Shown: positions 1-9,215 of the stretch, in pieces
Numbering within the stretch: position 1 is the stretch's first letter
Layout: every line of letters starts with the position of its first letter
Assembly: GCF_902859935.1 (NCBI RefSeq)
Contig: NZ_CADIKI010000008.1
Coordinates: forward strand, 62,001 to 126,000
From: Paraburkholderia fynbosensis
GTDB taxonomy: Bacteria > Pseudomonadota > Gammaproteobacteria > Burkholderiales > Burkholderiaceae
DNA: 64,000 nt
Reading direction: 5' to 3'
Notes under the pieces: model-generated
The model's database searches: none
What the model was told of the DNA's origin: nothing
Seen by the model: the letters and a program-made list of their open reading frames with translations, nothing else
Made by a program: the position numbers and the translations under genes

Positions 1-901
1 CGGCGCGTTCTACCGGATGGTCAATCGCGGCAAGCGCGAAACCCGCCTCGACCTCAAATCCGAAGCGGGACGCAACGTGTTGCGCGCGCTCGCGGCGGAA
101 GCGGACGTGCTGATCGAGAGCTTCCGGCCCGGTGTGATGGAGCGCCTCGGCATCGGCTACGCCACGTTGCGCGCGGCCAATCCGCGGCTCGTCTACTGCG
201 CGATCAGCGGCTATGGCGCGAGCGGGCCGTTCGTCGATCGCGCGGGCCATGATCTGAACTACATCGGCTATGCGGGCGTGCTCGATCAACTGGCAAGCTG
301 CGACGGCACGCCGATCCTGCCGAATTTCCAGATCGCCGACCTGCTCGGTGGCGCCTTGAGCGCGGTCACGCAGATTCTCGCCGCACTATGGCATGTGTCG
401 CGCGGCGGCGAGGGCCGCTTCCTCGACGTCTCGATGACGCATGTCACGCATGCGCACAACATCGTCGCGCAAGTCGCGCTCGCCAACGAAGGCGCTGCGC
501 CGGCCCCAGGCGCCGGTCTGCTGAACGGCGGCGTGCCGTGCTACAACCTTTACCGCACACTGGATCAGCGCTGGCTCGCGGTCGGCGCACTCGAACTGAA
601 ATTCTGGGAAACCTTGTGCATGGCGCTCGACCGGCCCGAGTGGGCGACACGCCACTGGAGCCTTGGCCAGGCGATCGGCGGCCCGGACGCGAACGCGCTC
701 ACGCAGGAGTTGGCCGACATGATCGGCACGCGTACGCTGGCGGATTGGGTGCTGCTGCTGGAGCCGCTCGACTGCTGTGTGTCGCCGGTGCTGACGGCGG
801 CCGAAGCGGCGCGGCATCCGCTGTTCGATCCGCAGGCGTATGCGGCGCAGGCCGAAAGCGATGCGGATGATGCAGACACCGCCGATGGCCTGAACGGATG
901 A
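1..901 (+). CDS. CaiB/BaiF family CoA transferase (5' partial)
   Basis: Probable class III CoA transferase, which moves CoA from an acyl-CoA to a free carboxylic acid. The frame is already open at base 2 and reads through the first in-frame ATG (17), so the true start lies before the window. Seen: the family-typical stretch DVLIESFRPGVMERLG followed by NPRLVYCAISGYG, then a GHDLNYIGYAG segment, all characteristic of the CaiB/BaiF N-terminal half. The aspartate of GHDLNY aligns with the catalytic Asp region of the family. About 295 residues are visible against roughly 380-400 in full members, so about a quarter is missing upstream. The C-terminus ends in an acidic, Asp-rich tail. The substrate cannot be told from sequence. 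Confidence 0.9.
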   Translation, partial: GAFYRMVNRGKRETRLDLKSEAGRNVLRALAAEADVLIESFRPGVMERLGIGYATLRAANPRLVYCAISGYGASGPFVDRAGHDLNYIGYAGVLDQLASCDGTPILPNFQIADLLGGALSAVTQILAALWHVSRGGEGRFLDVSMTHVTHAHNIVAQVALANEGAAPAPGAGLLNGGVPCYNLYRTLDQRWLAVGALELKFWETLCMALDRPEWATRHWSLGQAIGGPDANALTQELADMIGTRTLADWVLLLEPLDCCVSPVLTAAEAARHPLFDPQAYAAQAESDADDADTADGLNG

Positions 902-1000
902 CGTCCGCGTAACTACGGCTTCGCTGCGCTGCTTTCAGCTGATGCGGCTCTGACAGCGAAGGACTTACTGCGAGGAACGTTTGCTGCTCGGACCCTACCC

Positions 1001-1279
1001 TCAGCGCCGCACAGCCGTCTGCCGCGGCAACGTCTGGCGTGGCGTCTTTTCATCGTCGTACAGCAGGTGCTTACGGCCTTCGACGTGACGGTTGATCGTG
1101 GCGCGAACCTCGGCGGCCGTCGCGTCCTCGGCCACTACGCGCCGCGATATCTGTCCCGCCGTGTCGATCCACTCGACGATGCGGCACGCGTCGCCCCATG
1201 GCTGGCGAATCGGTGCCGACACGCGGCAGCCGCGCACCTGTATCGGCTGCTCGGCGACGGTTTCAATTGACTGTTTCAA
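1001..1279 (-). CDS. small conserved hypothetical protein (possibly DUF2866)
   Basis: A 92-residue protein of unknown function. It has no ATG: the frame begins with TTG at 1279, preceded by an AAGGAT Shine-Dalgarno at about 7 bases, which supports that start. The sequence is soluble with no signal peptide or membrane segment. It holds a compact middle (WGDACRIVEWIDTAGQISRR) and a Lys/Arg-rich C-terminus. From memory it resembles the Burkholderiaceae-restricted DUF2866 family, but I cannot confirm this. It lies upstream in transcription order of nothing obvious and directly downstream of radA on the same strand, about 140 bases away, so cotranscription with radA is possible. Confidence 0.6.
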   Translation of the reverse strand: MKQSIETVAEQPIQVRGCRVSAPIRQPWGDACRIVEWIDTAGQISRRVVAEDATAAEVRATINRHVEGRKHLLYDDEKTPRQTLPRQTAVRR

Positions 1280-1421
1280 GGCGCGATCCTTTGTCGAGCA
1301 TCAGAAGGGATGGTTGCCCTCGCAGCTTAGAAAAAAGAAATGCCATTCAGGTTACAGACAATGCGGGGATATTTACGGCGCATTACGGCGCGCTTGCTGC
1401 CCTCATGCGCCGCGCTCCCGT

Positions 1422-2798
1422 CTATTCGAGCGTGCGGACCCGGTCGATCGCCTGTTCGATCCGTTCGACCGCAACGACCTGTAAGCCTTCGATCGGCAGT
1501 TTCGGCGCGTTGGCCTTCGGAATGACCGCGACCGAGAAGCCCAGTTTGGCCGCTTCCTTGAGCCGCTCCTGGCCGCGCGGCGACGGCCGGATCTCGCCGG
1601 CGAGGCCGACTTCGCCGAACACCACGAGTCCCTTGGGCAGCGGCTTGTTGCGCATCGACGAATGGATTGCGAGCAGCACGGCCAGATCGGCGGCGGGTTC
1701 GGTGATCTTCACGCCGCCGACCGCGTTCAGAAACACGTCCTGATCGAAGCACGCGATCCCCGCATGCCGATGCAGCACGGCCAGCAGCATCGCGAGCCGG
1801 TTCTGTTCGAGACCGACCGCGAGCCGGCGCGGATTCGGCGCGTTGGCCGCGTCCACCAGCGCCTGCACTTCGACCAGCAGCGGCCGCGTGCCCTCCTGGG
1901 TCACCAGCACGCAGGAGCCCGGCACCGACTGCTCGTGCTGCGACAGAAACAGCGCCGACGGATTCGCCACGCCGCGCAGGCCGCGCTCGGTCATCGCGAA
2001 CACGCCGAGCTCGTTGACCGCGCCGAAGCGGTTTTTGATCGCGCGCACGAGGCGGTACGACGAATGCGTGTCGCCCTCGAAGTACAACACCGTATCGACG
2101 ATGTGCTCCAGCACGCGCGGGCCTGCCAGCGCGCCTTCCTTGGTCACGTGGCCGACCATGATGATCGTGGTGCCCGACTGCTTGGCGATGCGTGTCAATT
2201 GCGCCGCACACTCGCGCACCTGCGCGACTGAGCCCGGCGCGGAGGTCAGCGCGTCGGAATAGACCGTCTGGATCGAGTCGATCACCGCGACGTCAGGCCG
2301 CTGGTCGGCGATCGTCGCCTGGATTTTTTCGAGCTGGATTTCCGCGAGCAATTGCAGCTCGCTCGCCTTCGAGCCAGGTTCCAGCAACGAGAGCCGCTGC
2401 GCGCGCAACGCAATCTGCGCGGCCGACTCTTCACCGCTGATGTAAAGCGCGCGTTTGTCGGCGGCGATTTCCGCGAGCGATTGCAGCAGCAGCGTCGATT
2501 TGCCGATGCCCGGATCGCCGCCGATCAGCACCACCCCGCCCGGCACCAGACCGCCGCCGAGCACGCGGTCGAACTCGCTGACGCCGGTGGAAAAACGCGG
2601 CACGTCGGACGCATCGATATCGGCGAGACGGCGCACCGGCGCGCTCTTCGCGAGCGACTGGAAGCGATGCGTGGACGGCGCTTCGGCGACCGATTCGACC
2701 AGCGTGTTCCACGCATTGCATGACGGGCACTGGCCGGCCCATTTCGGCGATTGCCCGCCGCATTCACTGCAGATGTACAACGTCTTCGGTTTAGCCAC
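1422..2798 (-). CDS. radA: DNA repair protein RadA
   Basis: RecA-like ATPase and branch-migration helicase that processes recombination intermediates. I chose the GTG at 2798, giving 458 residues, because the frame there starts VAKPKTLY like other RadA proteins; an upstream GTG at 2846 would add 16 unconserved residues. Seen: a C4 zinc finger near residues 10-27 (CSECG...CPSC), a Walker A motif GGDPGIGKST near residue 94, the RadA-specific KNRFG motif near residue 255, and a C-terminal Lon-protease-like domain with GGVKITEPAADLA. Length is normal for the family. A long reverse-frame reading shadow of this gene is not real. The gene stands between the small TTG-start protein downstream and alr upstream. 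Confidence 0.97.
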   Translation of the reverse strand: MAKPKTLYICSECGGQSPKWAGQCPSCNAWNTLVESVAEAPSTHRFQSLAKSAPVRRLADIDASDVPRFSTGVSEFDRVLGGGLVPGGVVLIGGDPGIGKSTLLLQSLAEIAADKRALYISGEESAAQIALRAQRLSLLEPGSKASELQLLAEIQLEKIQATIADQRPDVAVIDSIQTVYSDALTSAPGSVAQVRECAAQLTRIAKQSGTTIIMVGHVTKEGALAGPRVLEHIVDTVLYFEGDTHSSYRLVRAIKNRFGAVNELGVFAMTERGLRGVANPSALFLSQHEQSVPGSCVLVTQEGTRPLLVEVQALVDAANAPNPRRLAVGLEQNRLAMLLAVLHRHAGIACFDQDVFLNAVGGVKITEPAADLAVLLAIHSSMRNKPLPKGLVVFGEVGLAGEIRPSPRGQERLKEAAKLGFSVAVIPKANAPKLPIEGLQVVAVERIEQAIDRVRTLE

Positions 2799-3159
2799 GC
2801 GTGATTGCCTGTATTGCTGTTCTTGGGATTGATCGGGTTGATGCACGGGCGCGGTTAATGGCCGTTTGCGCGCCAGACGCCAACTGTGGCGGCGAACGCG
2901 ACGACATGCAGCGACATGCTGAGCGACGCAAAATACGGAGCAACAAGCAGTCCGTTAGCGGTGCGCGCAACAGCGCAAATTCCGACGCAGCCGGCGACGC
3001 AAAAAGCGAAGCGCGACGCCATCCGGGAAAGCTCATCGCGAGGCGCGAACTGGCGCTGCCACCCGCGATGGCCTCGCGCCGCGCACTACCTGCCTCGCTA
3101 CGCCGGGCGCGACTGCGCCGCTCACTCCGCCTGTCAGTTTGCCCGCTGCTGCGCGCGCC
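2799..3159. other. radA-alr intergenic region
   Basis: About 360 bases without a supportable gene. Short open frames here have no family resemblance. It carries two stretches that recur in other non-coding parts of the window: an AAGCGAAG...ACGCCATCCG stretch at about 3005-3025 (compare 62741-62760) and a GCCGGGCGCGACTGCG core at about 3106-3121 (compare about 6943-6958). A radA promoter should lie here, but I cannot point to a convincing -35/-10 pair. Confidence 0.5.
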
Positions 3160-4230
3160 CTACTCCGCCCGCACCGGCACACGCGGCGCCACCGCGCACA
3201 TCAGCTCGTAGCCAATCGTGCCGCACGCCTGCGCGACGTCGTCGATCGGCAGCGCGTTGCCCCACAACTCGACGCGCGAGCCGACGTTGGCGCTCGGCAC
3301 CGGCGTGAGGTCGACCGTGAGCATGTCCATCGACACGCGTCCGACGACCCGCGTGCGCACGCCCTCGACGATCACCGGCGTGCCTTCCGGCGCGACCCGC
3401 GGATAGCCGTCCGCATAGCCGCACGCGACCACGCCGATACGCATCGCGCCGCGCGCCTTGAACGCCGAGCCGTAGCCGACGGTGCTGCCTTCATTGAGCA
3501 TCTGCACGGCGATCAGTTCCGAGGCGAGCGTCATCGCCGGCTGCAGCCCGGTGCTTTCGATCGCGGCTGTCACGCCCGACGGCGACGCGCCGTACAGGAT
3601 GATGCCCGGGCGCACCCAGTCGAAATGCGCGCCCGGATGCCACAGCGTGGCGGCCGAATTGGCGAGGCTGCGCGCGCCCGCGATGCCTTGCGCGCCGCGC
3701 TCGAACGCTTCCATCTGATACGCGATGCCGCGCTCGCCGTCGGCATCCGAGAAATGGGTCATCAGCGTGATCTGGCCGACGCCCTGGCAGGCGCGCGCCC
3801 GCTCCCACGCGGCGCGGAATTTCTCCACCGTGTAGCCGAGCCGGTTCATGCCGGTGTTCATCTTCAACTGGATGTTGACGGGCTTGGACAGGCGCGCCAT
3901 TTCGAGCATGCGCAACTGTTCGTCCGAATGCAGCGCGGTCGTCAGGCTATAGCGGTCGATCACGTCGATATCGGTTGGACGGAAGAAGCCTTCGAGCAGA
4001 AGAATCGGCCCAGCCCAGCCCAATTCACGCAACTTCACGGCTTCTTCGAGGTCCAGCAATCCGAAGCCGTCGGTTGCGCGCAAGCCGGGAAACACTCGCG
4101 CAAGGCCATGCCCATATGCGTTCGCCTTGACGACGGCCCATATTTTGGACTTTGGCGCGTAGCGTCGCGCGACTGCAAGATTATTGGCAAGGGCGGCGGT
4201 ATGAATCGTGGCTGAGAGGGGGCGCGGCAT
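3160..4230 (-). CDS. alr: alanine racemase
   Basis: PLP-dependent enzyme converting L-alanine to D-alanine for peptidoglycan. The 356-residue length is typical. Seen: the PLP-lysine motif [10 protein letters not shown] with Lys35, the catalytic tyrosine motif TVGYGSAF in the C-terminal half, and the [10 protein letters not shown] segment found near the substrate site in Alr. Start is the ATG at 4230. It is divergent from lplT, with a roughly 220-base spacer that must hold both promoters. Burkholderiaceae may also carry a second, catabolic racemase (DadX); the neighbours here (radA, lplT) fit the biosynthetic copy, which is inference. Confidence 0.96.
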   Translation of the reverse strand: MPRPLSATIHTAALANNLAVARRYAPKSKIWAVVKANAYGHGLARVFPGLRATDGFGLLDLEEAVKLRELGWAGPILLLEGFFRPTDIDVIDRYSLTTALHSDEQLRMLEMARLSKPVNIQLKMNTGMNRLGYTVEKFRAAWERARACQGVGQITLMTHFSDADGERGIAYQMEAFERGAQGIAGARSLANSAATLWHPGAHFDWVRPGIILYGASPSGVTAAIESTGLQPAMTLASELIAVQMLNEGSTVGYGSAFKARGAMRIGVVACGYADGYPRVAPEGTPVIVEGVRTRVVGRVSMDMLTVDLTPVPSANVGSRVELWGNALPIDDVAQACGTIGYELMCAVAPRVPVRAE

Positions 4231-4448
4231 GGGATATTTTCGTAAAGACGCTTGCGAATCAGCGGCTTACTGGGCGTTTTCAACGCGCGGCAGTCCGCTG
4301 GGCGGTGCGATCAAGGATTCTGCTAGTCCGAATTCATCTATTTTCGTGATATAAAGCCGTGCGCACAACCCATTTCGAACGGCATAAGCCCGGACGTATT
4401 GCAAACGGCCGGGGCGGACAGACCGCAGCGAGGACAGCATCGCATCAG

Positions 4449-5756
4449 ATGAAAAAAGGTTTTTACACCATCATGGCCGCGCAGTTTTTTTCGTCGCTGG
4501 CCGACAATGCGCTTCTGATCGCTGCTATCGCACTGCTGAAAGATCTTCACGCTCCGAACTGGATGACGCCGCTGCTCAAGCTGTTTTTTGTGCTGTCGTA
4601 CGTCGTTCTCGCCGCGTTCGTGGGCGCCTTCGCCGACTCCCGTCCGAAAGGACGCGTGATGTTCGTCACCAACACCATCAAGGTCCTCGGTTGCATCACG
4701 ATGCTGGTCGGCGCGCATCCGCTGATTGCGTACGGCATCGTCGGCTTCGGCGCGGCGGCGTACTCACCCGCCAAATACGGCATTCTCACCGAACTGCTGC
4801 CGCCTGACCGGCTGGTCGCCGCGAACGGCTGGATCGAAGGTACCACGGTCGGCTCGATCATTCTCGGCACCGTGCTCGGCGGCGCGCTGATCAGTCCGCA
4901 CATTGCCGCGCCGATCCTGCGGCAGCACATCCCCACCGTCAACACGCCCGCCGAAGCGGCGATGCTGGTGATCATGGGCCTCTACGTCGTCGCGGCGCTG
5001 TTCAATCTGCGCATTCCGGACACGGGCGCGCGTTATCCGAAACAGGAACGCGGCCCGATCAAACTCATCACCGATTTCGCCGACTGCTTTCTCGTGCTGT
5101 GGCGCGACAAACTCGGCCAGATTTCGCTCGCGGTCACGACGCTGTTCTGGGGCGCCGGCGCGACGCTGCAATTCATCGTGCTGAAGTGGGCCGAAGTGTC
5201 GCTGAACATGTCGCTCTCCGAGGCGGCGATCTTGCAGGCGGTGGTGGCCGTCGGCGTGGCGGGCGGCGCGATCTTCGCGGCCTCGCGCGTGCCGTTGAAG
5301 AAGTCGCTGTCGGTGCTGCCGGTCGGCATCATGATGGGGATCGCCGTGATGCTGATGGCGTTCTACACGCGCGACCTGTTCCCCGCGCATTGGGGCTTCC
5401 GGATAGGCCGCATGCATATACCGGGCTACCTGATCTTCGCGTATATCTTCCTGATGGTGGTCGGCGGCCTGTCGGGCTTTTTCGTCGTGCCGATGAATGC
5501 GCTGCTGCAGCATCGCGGCCACGTCCTGCTGTCGGCGGGTCACTCGATCGCCGTGCAGAACTTCAACGAAAATCTCTCGGTGCTCATCATGCTGTGCCTG
5601 TACGCGGTGCTGGTGTGGCTCGACGTGCCGGTCACCGCGGTGATCGTGCTGTTCGGCACCTTCGTGTGCCTGATGATGTGGCTCGTGATGCGGCGCCACC
5701 AGGCCAACCAGCGCGCATTCGACTCGGTCGCGCTGATCGGCGAAGCCAAGCACTGA
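4449..5756 (+). CDS. lplT: lysophospholipid transporter LplT
   Basis: Major-facilitator-superfamily inner-membrane protein that flips lysophospholipids to the cytoplasmic face for re-acylation. I start it at the ATG at 4449 (MKKGFYTIM), because the preceding 30 codons of open frame are polar and unlike the family. The result is 435 residues with about 12 hydrophobic segments. Seen: the family N-terminus AAQFFSSLADNALLIAA, and the MFS loop region FADSRPKGRVM after helix 2. In enterics lplT is paired with the acyltransferase gene aas. Here no aas is adjacent; thiD follows after about 60 bases on the same strand. The LplT call is by sequence resemblance; other drug/lipid MFS proteins are less likely. 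Confidence 0.88.
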   Translation: MKKGFYTIMAAQFFSSLADNALLIAAIALLKDLHAPNWMTPLLKLFFVLSYVVLAAFVGAFADSRPKGRVMFVTNTIKVLGCITMLVGAHPLIAYGIVGFGAAAYSPAKYGILTELLPPDRLVAANGWIEGTTVGSIILGTVLGGALISPHIAAPILRQHIPTVNTPAEAAMLVIMGLYVVAALFNLRIPDTGARYPKQERGPIKLITDFADCFLVLWRDKLGQISLAVTTLFWGAGATLQFIVLKWAEVSLNMSLSEAAILQAVVAVGVAGGAIFAASRVPLKKSLSVLPVGIMMGIAVMLMAFYTRDLFPAHWGFRIGRMHIPGYLIFAYIFLMVVGGLSGFFVVPMNALLQHRGHVLLSAGHSIAVQNFNENLSVLIMLCLYAVLVWLDVPVTAVIVLFGTFVCLMMWLVMRRHQANQRAFDSVALIGEAKH

Positions 5757-5815
5757 GCTTGCCGCGGGCCGCTGCTCACGAACGTGCCCGCGCCTTCCTT
5801 CTTCCTCGCTTGACC

Positions 5816-6622
5816 ATGACGCAAACGATTCCCAATGTGCTGACGATCGCCGGTTCCGACTCGGGCGGCGGTGCCGGCATTCAGGCCGATCTCAAGGCTT
5901 TCTCGGCGCTCGGCGCCTATGGTGCAAGCGTGATCACCGCGCTCACCGCGCAGAATACGCGTGGCGTCACCGCGATTCACGCGCCGGACCCGGCCTTCAT
6001 TACCGCACAACTCGACGCGGTGTTCGACGACATCCGCATCGACGCCGTGAAGATCGGCATGCTGGCGAACGCGCCGATCGCCCGCGCGGTCGCCGATGCG
6101 CTGCGTCGTCACAAGCCGAAGCACGTCGTGCTCGACACTGTGATGATCTCGAAGAGCAATCATGCATTGCTGCTGCCCGATGCGGTCGCTGCGGTGCGCG
6201 ACGAATTGCTGCCGCTCGCAGATCTGCTGACGCCCAATCTGCCCGAAGCCGCCGCGCTGCTCGGCGTGCAGCAGGCCACCGACGAAACCGGTATGGTCGA
6301 GCAAGGCGAAGCGCTGCGCGCGCTCGGCGCACGCGCGGTGCTGATGAAGGGCGGCCATCTGAGCGCAGCGGACAGTCCCGACTGGCTGGTGCAGGACAGT
6401 GGCACATTGCGCCTGGGCGGCCCGCGCGTGCCGGTGAAAAATACGCACGGGACCGGTTGCACGCTGTCGTCGGCCATTGCGGCGCTGATTCCGCAACGCG
6501 GCGATCTGGCGAGCGCGGTGGCCGATGCGAAGGTTTATTTGACGGGTGCGTTGCAGGCGAGTGATCGGCTCGATGTCGGCGGCGGCGTCGGGCCGGTGCA
6601 TCACTTTTATCGGTGGTGGTGA
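5816..6622 (+). CDS. thiD: hydroxymethylpyrimidine/phosphomethylpyrimidine kinase
   Basis: Bifunctional kinase of thiamine biosynthesis that phosphorylates HMP and then HMP-phosphate. Start at the ATG at 5816 gives 268 residues, the normal ThiD length; the longer frame upstream only overlaps lplT. Seen: an N-terminal GSDSGGGAGIQADLK motif that binds the pyrimidine, and a C-terminal ribokinase-family anion-hole motif THGTGCTLSSAIAA. No other thi genes are nearby in the window, so it looks like an isolated copy. It could be cotranscribed with lplT. Downstream lies the repeat region that abuts the DUF1853 gene. Confidence 0.95.
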   Translation: MTQTIPNVLTIAGSDSGGGAGIQADLKAFSALGAYGASVITALTAQNTRGVTAIHAPDPAFITAQLDAVFDDIRIDAVKIGMLANAPIARAVADALRRHKPKHVVLDTVMISKSNHALLLPDAVAAVRDELLPLADLLTPNLPEAAALLGVQQATDETGMVEQGEALRALGARAVLMKGGHLSAADSPDWLVQDSGTLRLGGPRVPVKNTHGTGCTLSSAIAALIPQRGDLASAVADAKVYLTGALQASDRLDVGGGVGPVHHFYRWW

Positions 6623-6978
6623 GGGGCTGGGTGTAGGTGGCGTCGTTGCGTGTCTGCCGCGTTTCGCTGCTGCGCTGTGGGGTTTTTGCGCCAAGGCGGA
6701 ACCTACGTTTTGGCACGCTGAAGCCGCGCGAGCGTTCGATCAACTGATCGGCGATACGCGGTGGGATCGTGACGTGGCTCACGTTACGACGAGCGGGTAT
6801 GTCGTACCGCCTGCTGCTCCCCGTACGCCGCGCGTCGTGCCGCACTTTCTCCGGCCACTCGTGCGGCACGGTGAAACCCGCGGAAGCGTTCCAAACCAAT
6901 CGTCACTGGCGAGCGGTGAGATCGTACCGCATGCCTCTTTATGCCGGGCGCGACTGCGTCGTACCGCCTAACACTCCA
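6623..6978. repeat. decayed tandem repeat of the DUF1853 gene 3' end
   Basis: No gene is supportable here, but the stretch is structured. The last ~75 bases of the DUF1853 gene (about 6985-7058) recur in diverged form at about 6828-6900 and again, shorter, at about 6709-6765, a period of roughly 155 bases. Shared words include GGCACG-TGAA followed by CCGCGCGAG-GTTCGATCA. Translated on the minus strand, the copies read SRGFIVPDEWP (gene end), SAGFTVPHEWP and SRGFSVP. The unit also includes sequence just beyond the gene stop (GTCGTACCGCCT at about 6801 and 6959). This looks like old tandem duplication of a gene end plus flank, followed by decay. Confidence 0.65.
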
Positions 6979-8019
6979 CTACTTCCGCGCGTAGTTCCAT
7001 GCCTGATCCGGCCACTCGTCCGGCACGATGAAACCGCGCGAGTGTTCGATCAGATAACCTGCGCGATCCTCGACAAGAGCGGCGACCATCGCCGGTCCAC
7101 ACAGGGGTGAAATCTGCGCCGCAAGCGTTTGCGCATCGACCCAAAGCGATCCCACGGGCTCGCTCCCAGCCGGCTCGCTCTCAAGCGCAACGCGCCTCGG
7201 CGCAAGCCATTCCAGCCGCGGCAACTGCCGCCACTTTTGCGCCTGCGCCGCCGCGAACGCCGGCCAATCGCTGCACGTGACCCACCAGCCGCGGCCATGC
7301 GACGGATTGAGCTCGACGGGGTCCGCCGGCCTCTCGCCATGCCGGTAAAACAGCCAGCCTTTAACGAACATCTCGGCCGTCCACGGTCCCGCGTAACCGA
7401 GCGACGCGAACTCTTCGCGCGCGCTCAACGGCAATTGATGGTTCAGCAGATGCGCGAGTTTGAGATCGAAGCGGTCTTTCAGATTCGGCCCGACATAATT
7501 TGCCAGGCGCGCGTCCGTTTGCGCGGCTTCCTGCCCCTGCCCGCGCGCGTCGCCCGCATGCAGATAACACTTCACCGCCAACTCCCAATGCAGCCGCGCG
7601 CCCTGCCGCGACTCCACAAGAAAATCGCATTCGCCGAGCGTGACGCCGGCGCGCCGCAACGGCACGCCGGCCGCGACCAGCCGCGCCGCCGGCCCGTTTT
7701 GCAGGAACCAGCCGAGCAGCCGTTCCGCGTAGCGGCCAAGACGCGTGATGCGCGTCGCCGCGAGGTCACGATGCAGCGGCTGCGGCGCGGCATCGAGTGC
7801 GCAAAGCCAGTCGACGCCTGCGTGAAGCTCCTGCGGGGTATCGAAAGGATTCGCGAGCGCGCCGATCGGCGCTTGCGCGCTCAGCAGGTCGGCGCTCAGC
7901 AACAGCCACGCGAGGTCGCGCACGGCCGGGTCGCGCAAGGTGCGGAGCAACGTTTCGAGGAGCGTGGCATGGTTGCCCCGCGCGGCGGCGACATGCGCCG
8001 CCGGTCCATCGACGGCCAT
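6979..8019 (-). CDS. DUF1853 family protein
   Basis: Conserved protein of unknown function, 346 residues. The open frame runs much further upstream but overlaps the glycosylase gene; I start it at the ATG at 8019, which shares its A with the glycosylase stop (TGATG), a translational-coupling arrangement. Seen: LRDPAVRDLAWLLLSADLL at the N-terminus, a central GVTLGECDFLVE followed by HWELAVKCYLH, and KDRFDLKLAHLLNHQL, which I associate with DUF1853. The E-D and E-K residues in that centre resemble PD-(D/E)XK nuclease folds; that is inference, not established. It is the last gene of the tsaB-rimI-UDG operon. Its 3' end is repeated in decayed form downstream. Confidence 0.8.
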   Translation of the reverse strand: MAVDGPAAHVAAARGNHATLLETLLRTLRDPAVRDLAWLLLSADLLSAQAPIGALANPFDTPQELHAGVDWLCALDAAPQPLHRDLAATRITRLGRYAERLLGWFLQNGPAARLVAAGVPLRRAGVTLGECDFLVESRQGARLHWELAVKCYLHAGDARGQGQEAAQTDARLANYVGPNLKDRFDLKLAHLLNHQLPLSAREEFASLGYAGPWTAEMFVKGWLFYRHGERPADPVELNPSHGRGWWVTCSDWPAFAAAQAQKWRQLPRLEWLAPRRVALESEPAGSEPVGSLWVDAQTLAAQISPLCGPAMVAALVEDRAGYLIEHSRGFIVPDEWPDQAWNYARK

Positions 8020-9215
8020 CACTTCACCGTGTTCGACGGCGCGCCGCCCGCCGCGCGCCACGTATCGCGCGCGAGACACAGGTCGGCCCAGGCCTTTGCC
8101 TTGTCGGGCAGGCGGCGCAGCAGATACGCAGGGTGATAGGTGACGATCACCGGGACGCCTTCGTACTCGTGCACGCGACCACGCAGCGACGAAATGCTCG
8201 CGTCGGTCTTGAGCAGACTCTGCGCGGCGAAGCGGCCCATCGCGACGATCAGCTTCGGCTTGACCAGCCCCACCTGACGTTGCAGATACGGCTCGCACCG
8301 CAGAACTTCGTCCGGTTCTGGATTGCGGTTGCCAGGCGGCCGGCATTTGATCACGTTGGCTATATAGACGTTGGTGTCGCGCGCGAGCGCCAGCGAATGC
8401 AGCATGTTGTCGAGCAGCTTGCCGGCCTGACCGACGAACGGCTCGCCGAGTCGGTCTTCGTTCTCGCCGGGCGCTTCGCCGATCAGCATCCAGTCCGCGG
8501 CGCGATCGCCGACGCCGAAAACGGTGTTCGTGCGCTTCTCGCACAGGCGGCACAGCCGGCATTCGGCGACGCGCTCGCTCAGCGCGTCCCAGTCGAGCGT
8601 GTGAACGGGCGGCAGTTCGGGCGCTTCGCGGCGGGCTTCCGACGGAGCGTGCGCTGGCAGGCCGTCGAACCATGCGAAATCGTCGTCGGGCGGGACATCG
8701 AATGGCGGCGGCTCCGGGGAGCGCGCCTGCTGAGCCTGCTGGGCGGATTCGCCCGCTGTATACGGCTGTTGACGCGCGTCCACGGGCGTTGATTGCCGGT
8801 CCTGCGCGACATCGTGAGCGGGCTGCATCCGACGCTCACCGCCCTCGCTCTGCTGCGTGGCTCGCGACGGCTCGTTCGCATCCGCCGAAGCGGCGCGATC
8901 ATCGAACCGCTCGCGGGCTCCGGCCGACGGGCCCGCCTGCTCGCCGCGAAGCGGCGCACGGTGCTCGCCCGACATCTGCGCACGCCCGGTTTGCTGTGTC
9001 TCGCCCGTACGGATAGCTGGGCGCTGCGCATCCTGCGCGAGCGGCACCGACGCTGCCCCCACCGCCCCGCGCCCATCGTCGCGCTGCCCCGGGTGGGGGG
9101 TCAGCGCCTCCGCACCCGGCCCGGCGCCTTCGACCTGCGGCTTTACCGCCATCCCGCGGCGCACCCACAGCGTCGTCAGGCCGAACTCCTGCAGTACCGA
9201 TTCATGCAGCGCCAT
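8019..9215 (-). CDS. uracil-DNA glycosylase, family 4/5 type, with long linker
   Basis: Excises uracil from DNA. The catalytic domain is in the C-terminal half: GEAPGENED is the family 4 active-site motif, [13 protein letters not shown] and a later Cys plus the early CRLCRLC cluster supply cysteines for a 4Fe-4S cluster, and [10 protein letters not shown] is the C-terminal motif. Start at the ATG at 9215 ([12 protein letters not shown]) overlaps the end of rimI by 14 bases. The protein is 398 residues, against about 200-270 for many members; the surplus is a polar, Gln/Ala/Arg-rich linker of roughly 165 residues between a short N-terminal helix and the enzyme domain. The N-terminus [13 protein letters not shown] is typical of the proteobacterial long form. 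A role in repair is known for the family; the linker's role is unknown. Confidence 0.92.
   Translation of the reverse strand: MALHESVLQEFGLTTLWVRRGMAVKPQVEGAGPGAEALTPHPGQRDDGRGAVGAASVPLAQDAQRPAIRTGETQQTGRAQMSGEHRAPLRGEQAGPSAGARERFDDRAASADANEPSRATQQSEGGERRMQPAHDVAQDRQSTPVDARQQPYTAGESAQQAQQARSPEPPPFDVPPDDDFAWFDGLPAHAPSEARREAPELPPVHTLDWDALSERVAECRLCRLCEKRTNTVFGVGDRAADWMLIGEAPGENEDRLGEPFVGQAGKLLDNMLHSLALARDTNVYIANVIKCRPPGNRNPEPDEVLRCEPYLQRQVGLVKPKLIVAMGRFAAQSLLKTDASISSLRGRVHEYEGVPVIVTYHPAYLLRRLPDKAKAWADLCLARDTWRAAGGAPSNTVK

Noticed and set aside
4764..5753. Long minus-strand open frame opposite lplT (329 codons)
   Set aside because: It is the G+C-driven antisense shadow of lplT; His/Arg/Gln-rich with no family features.
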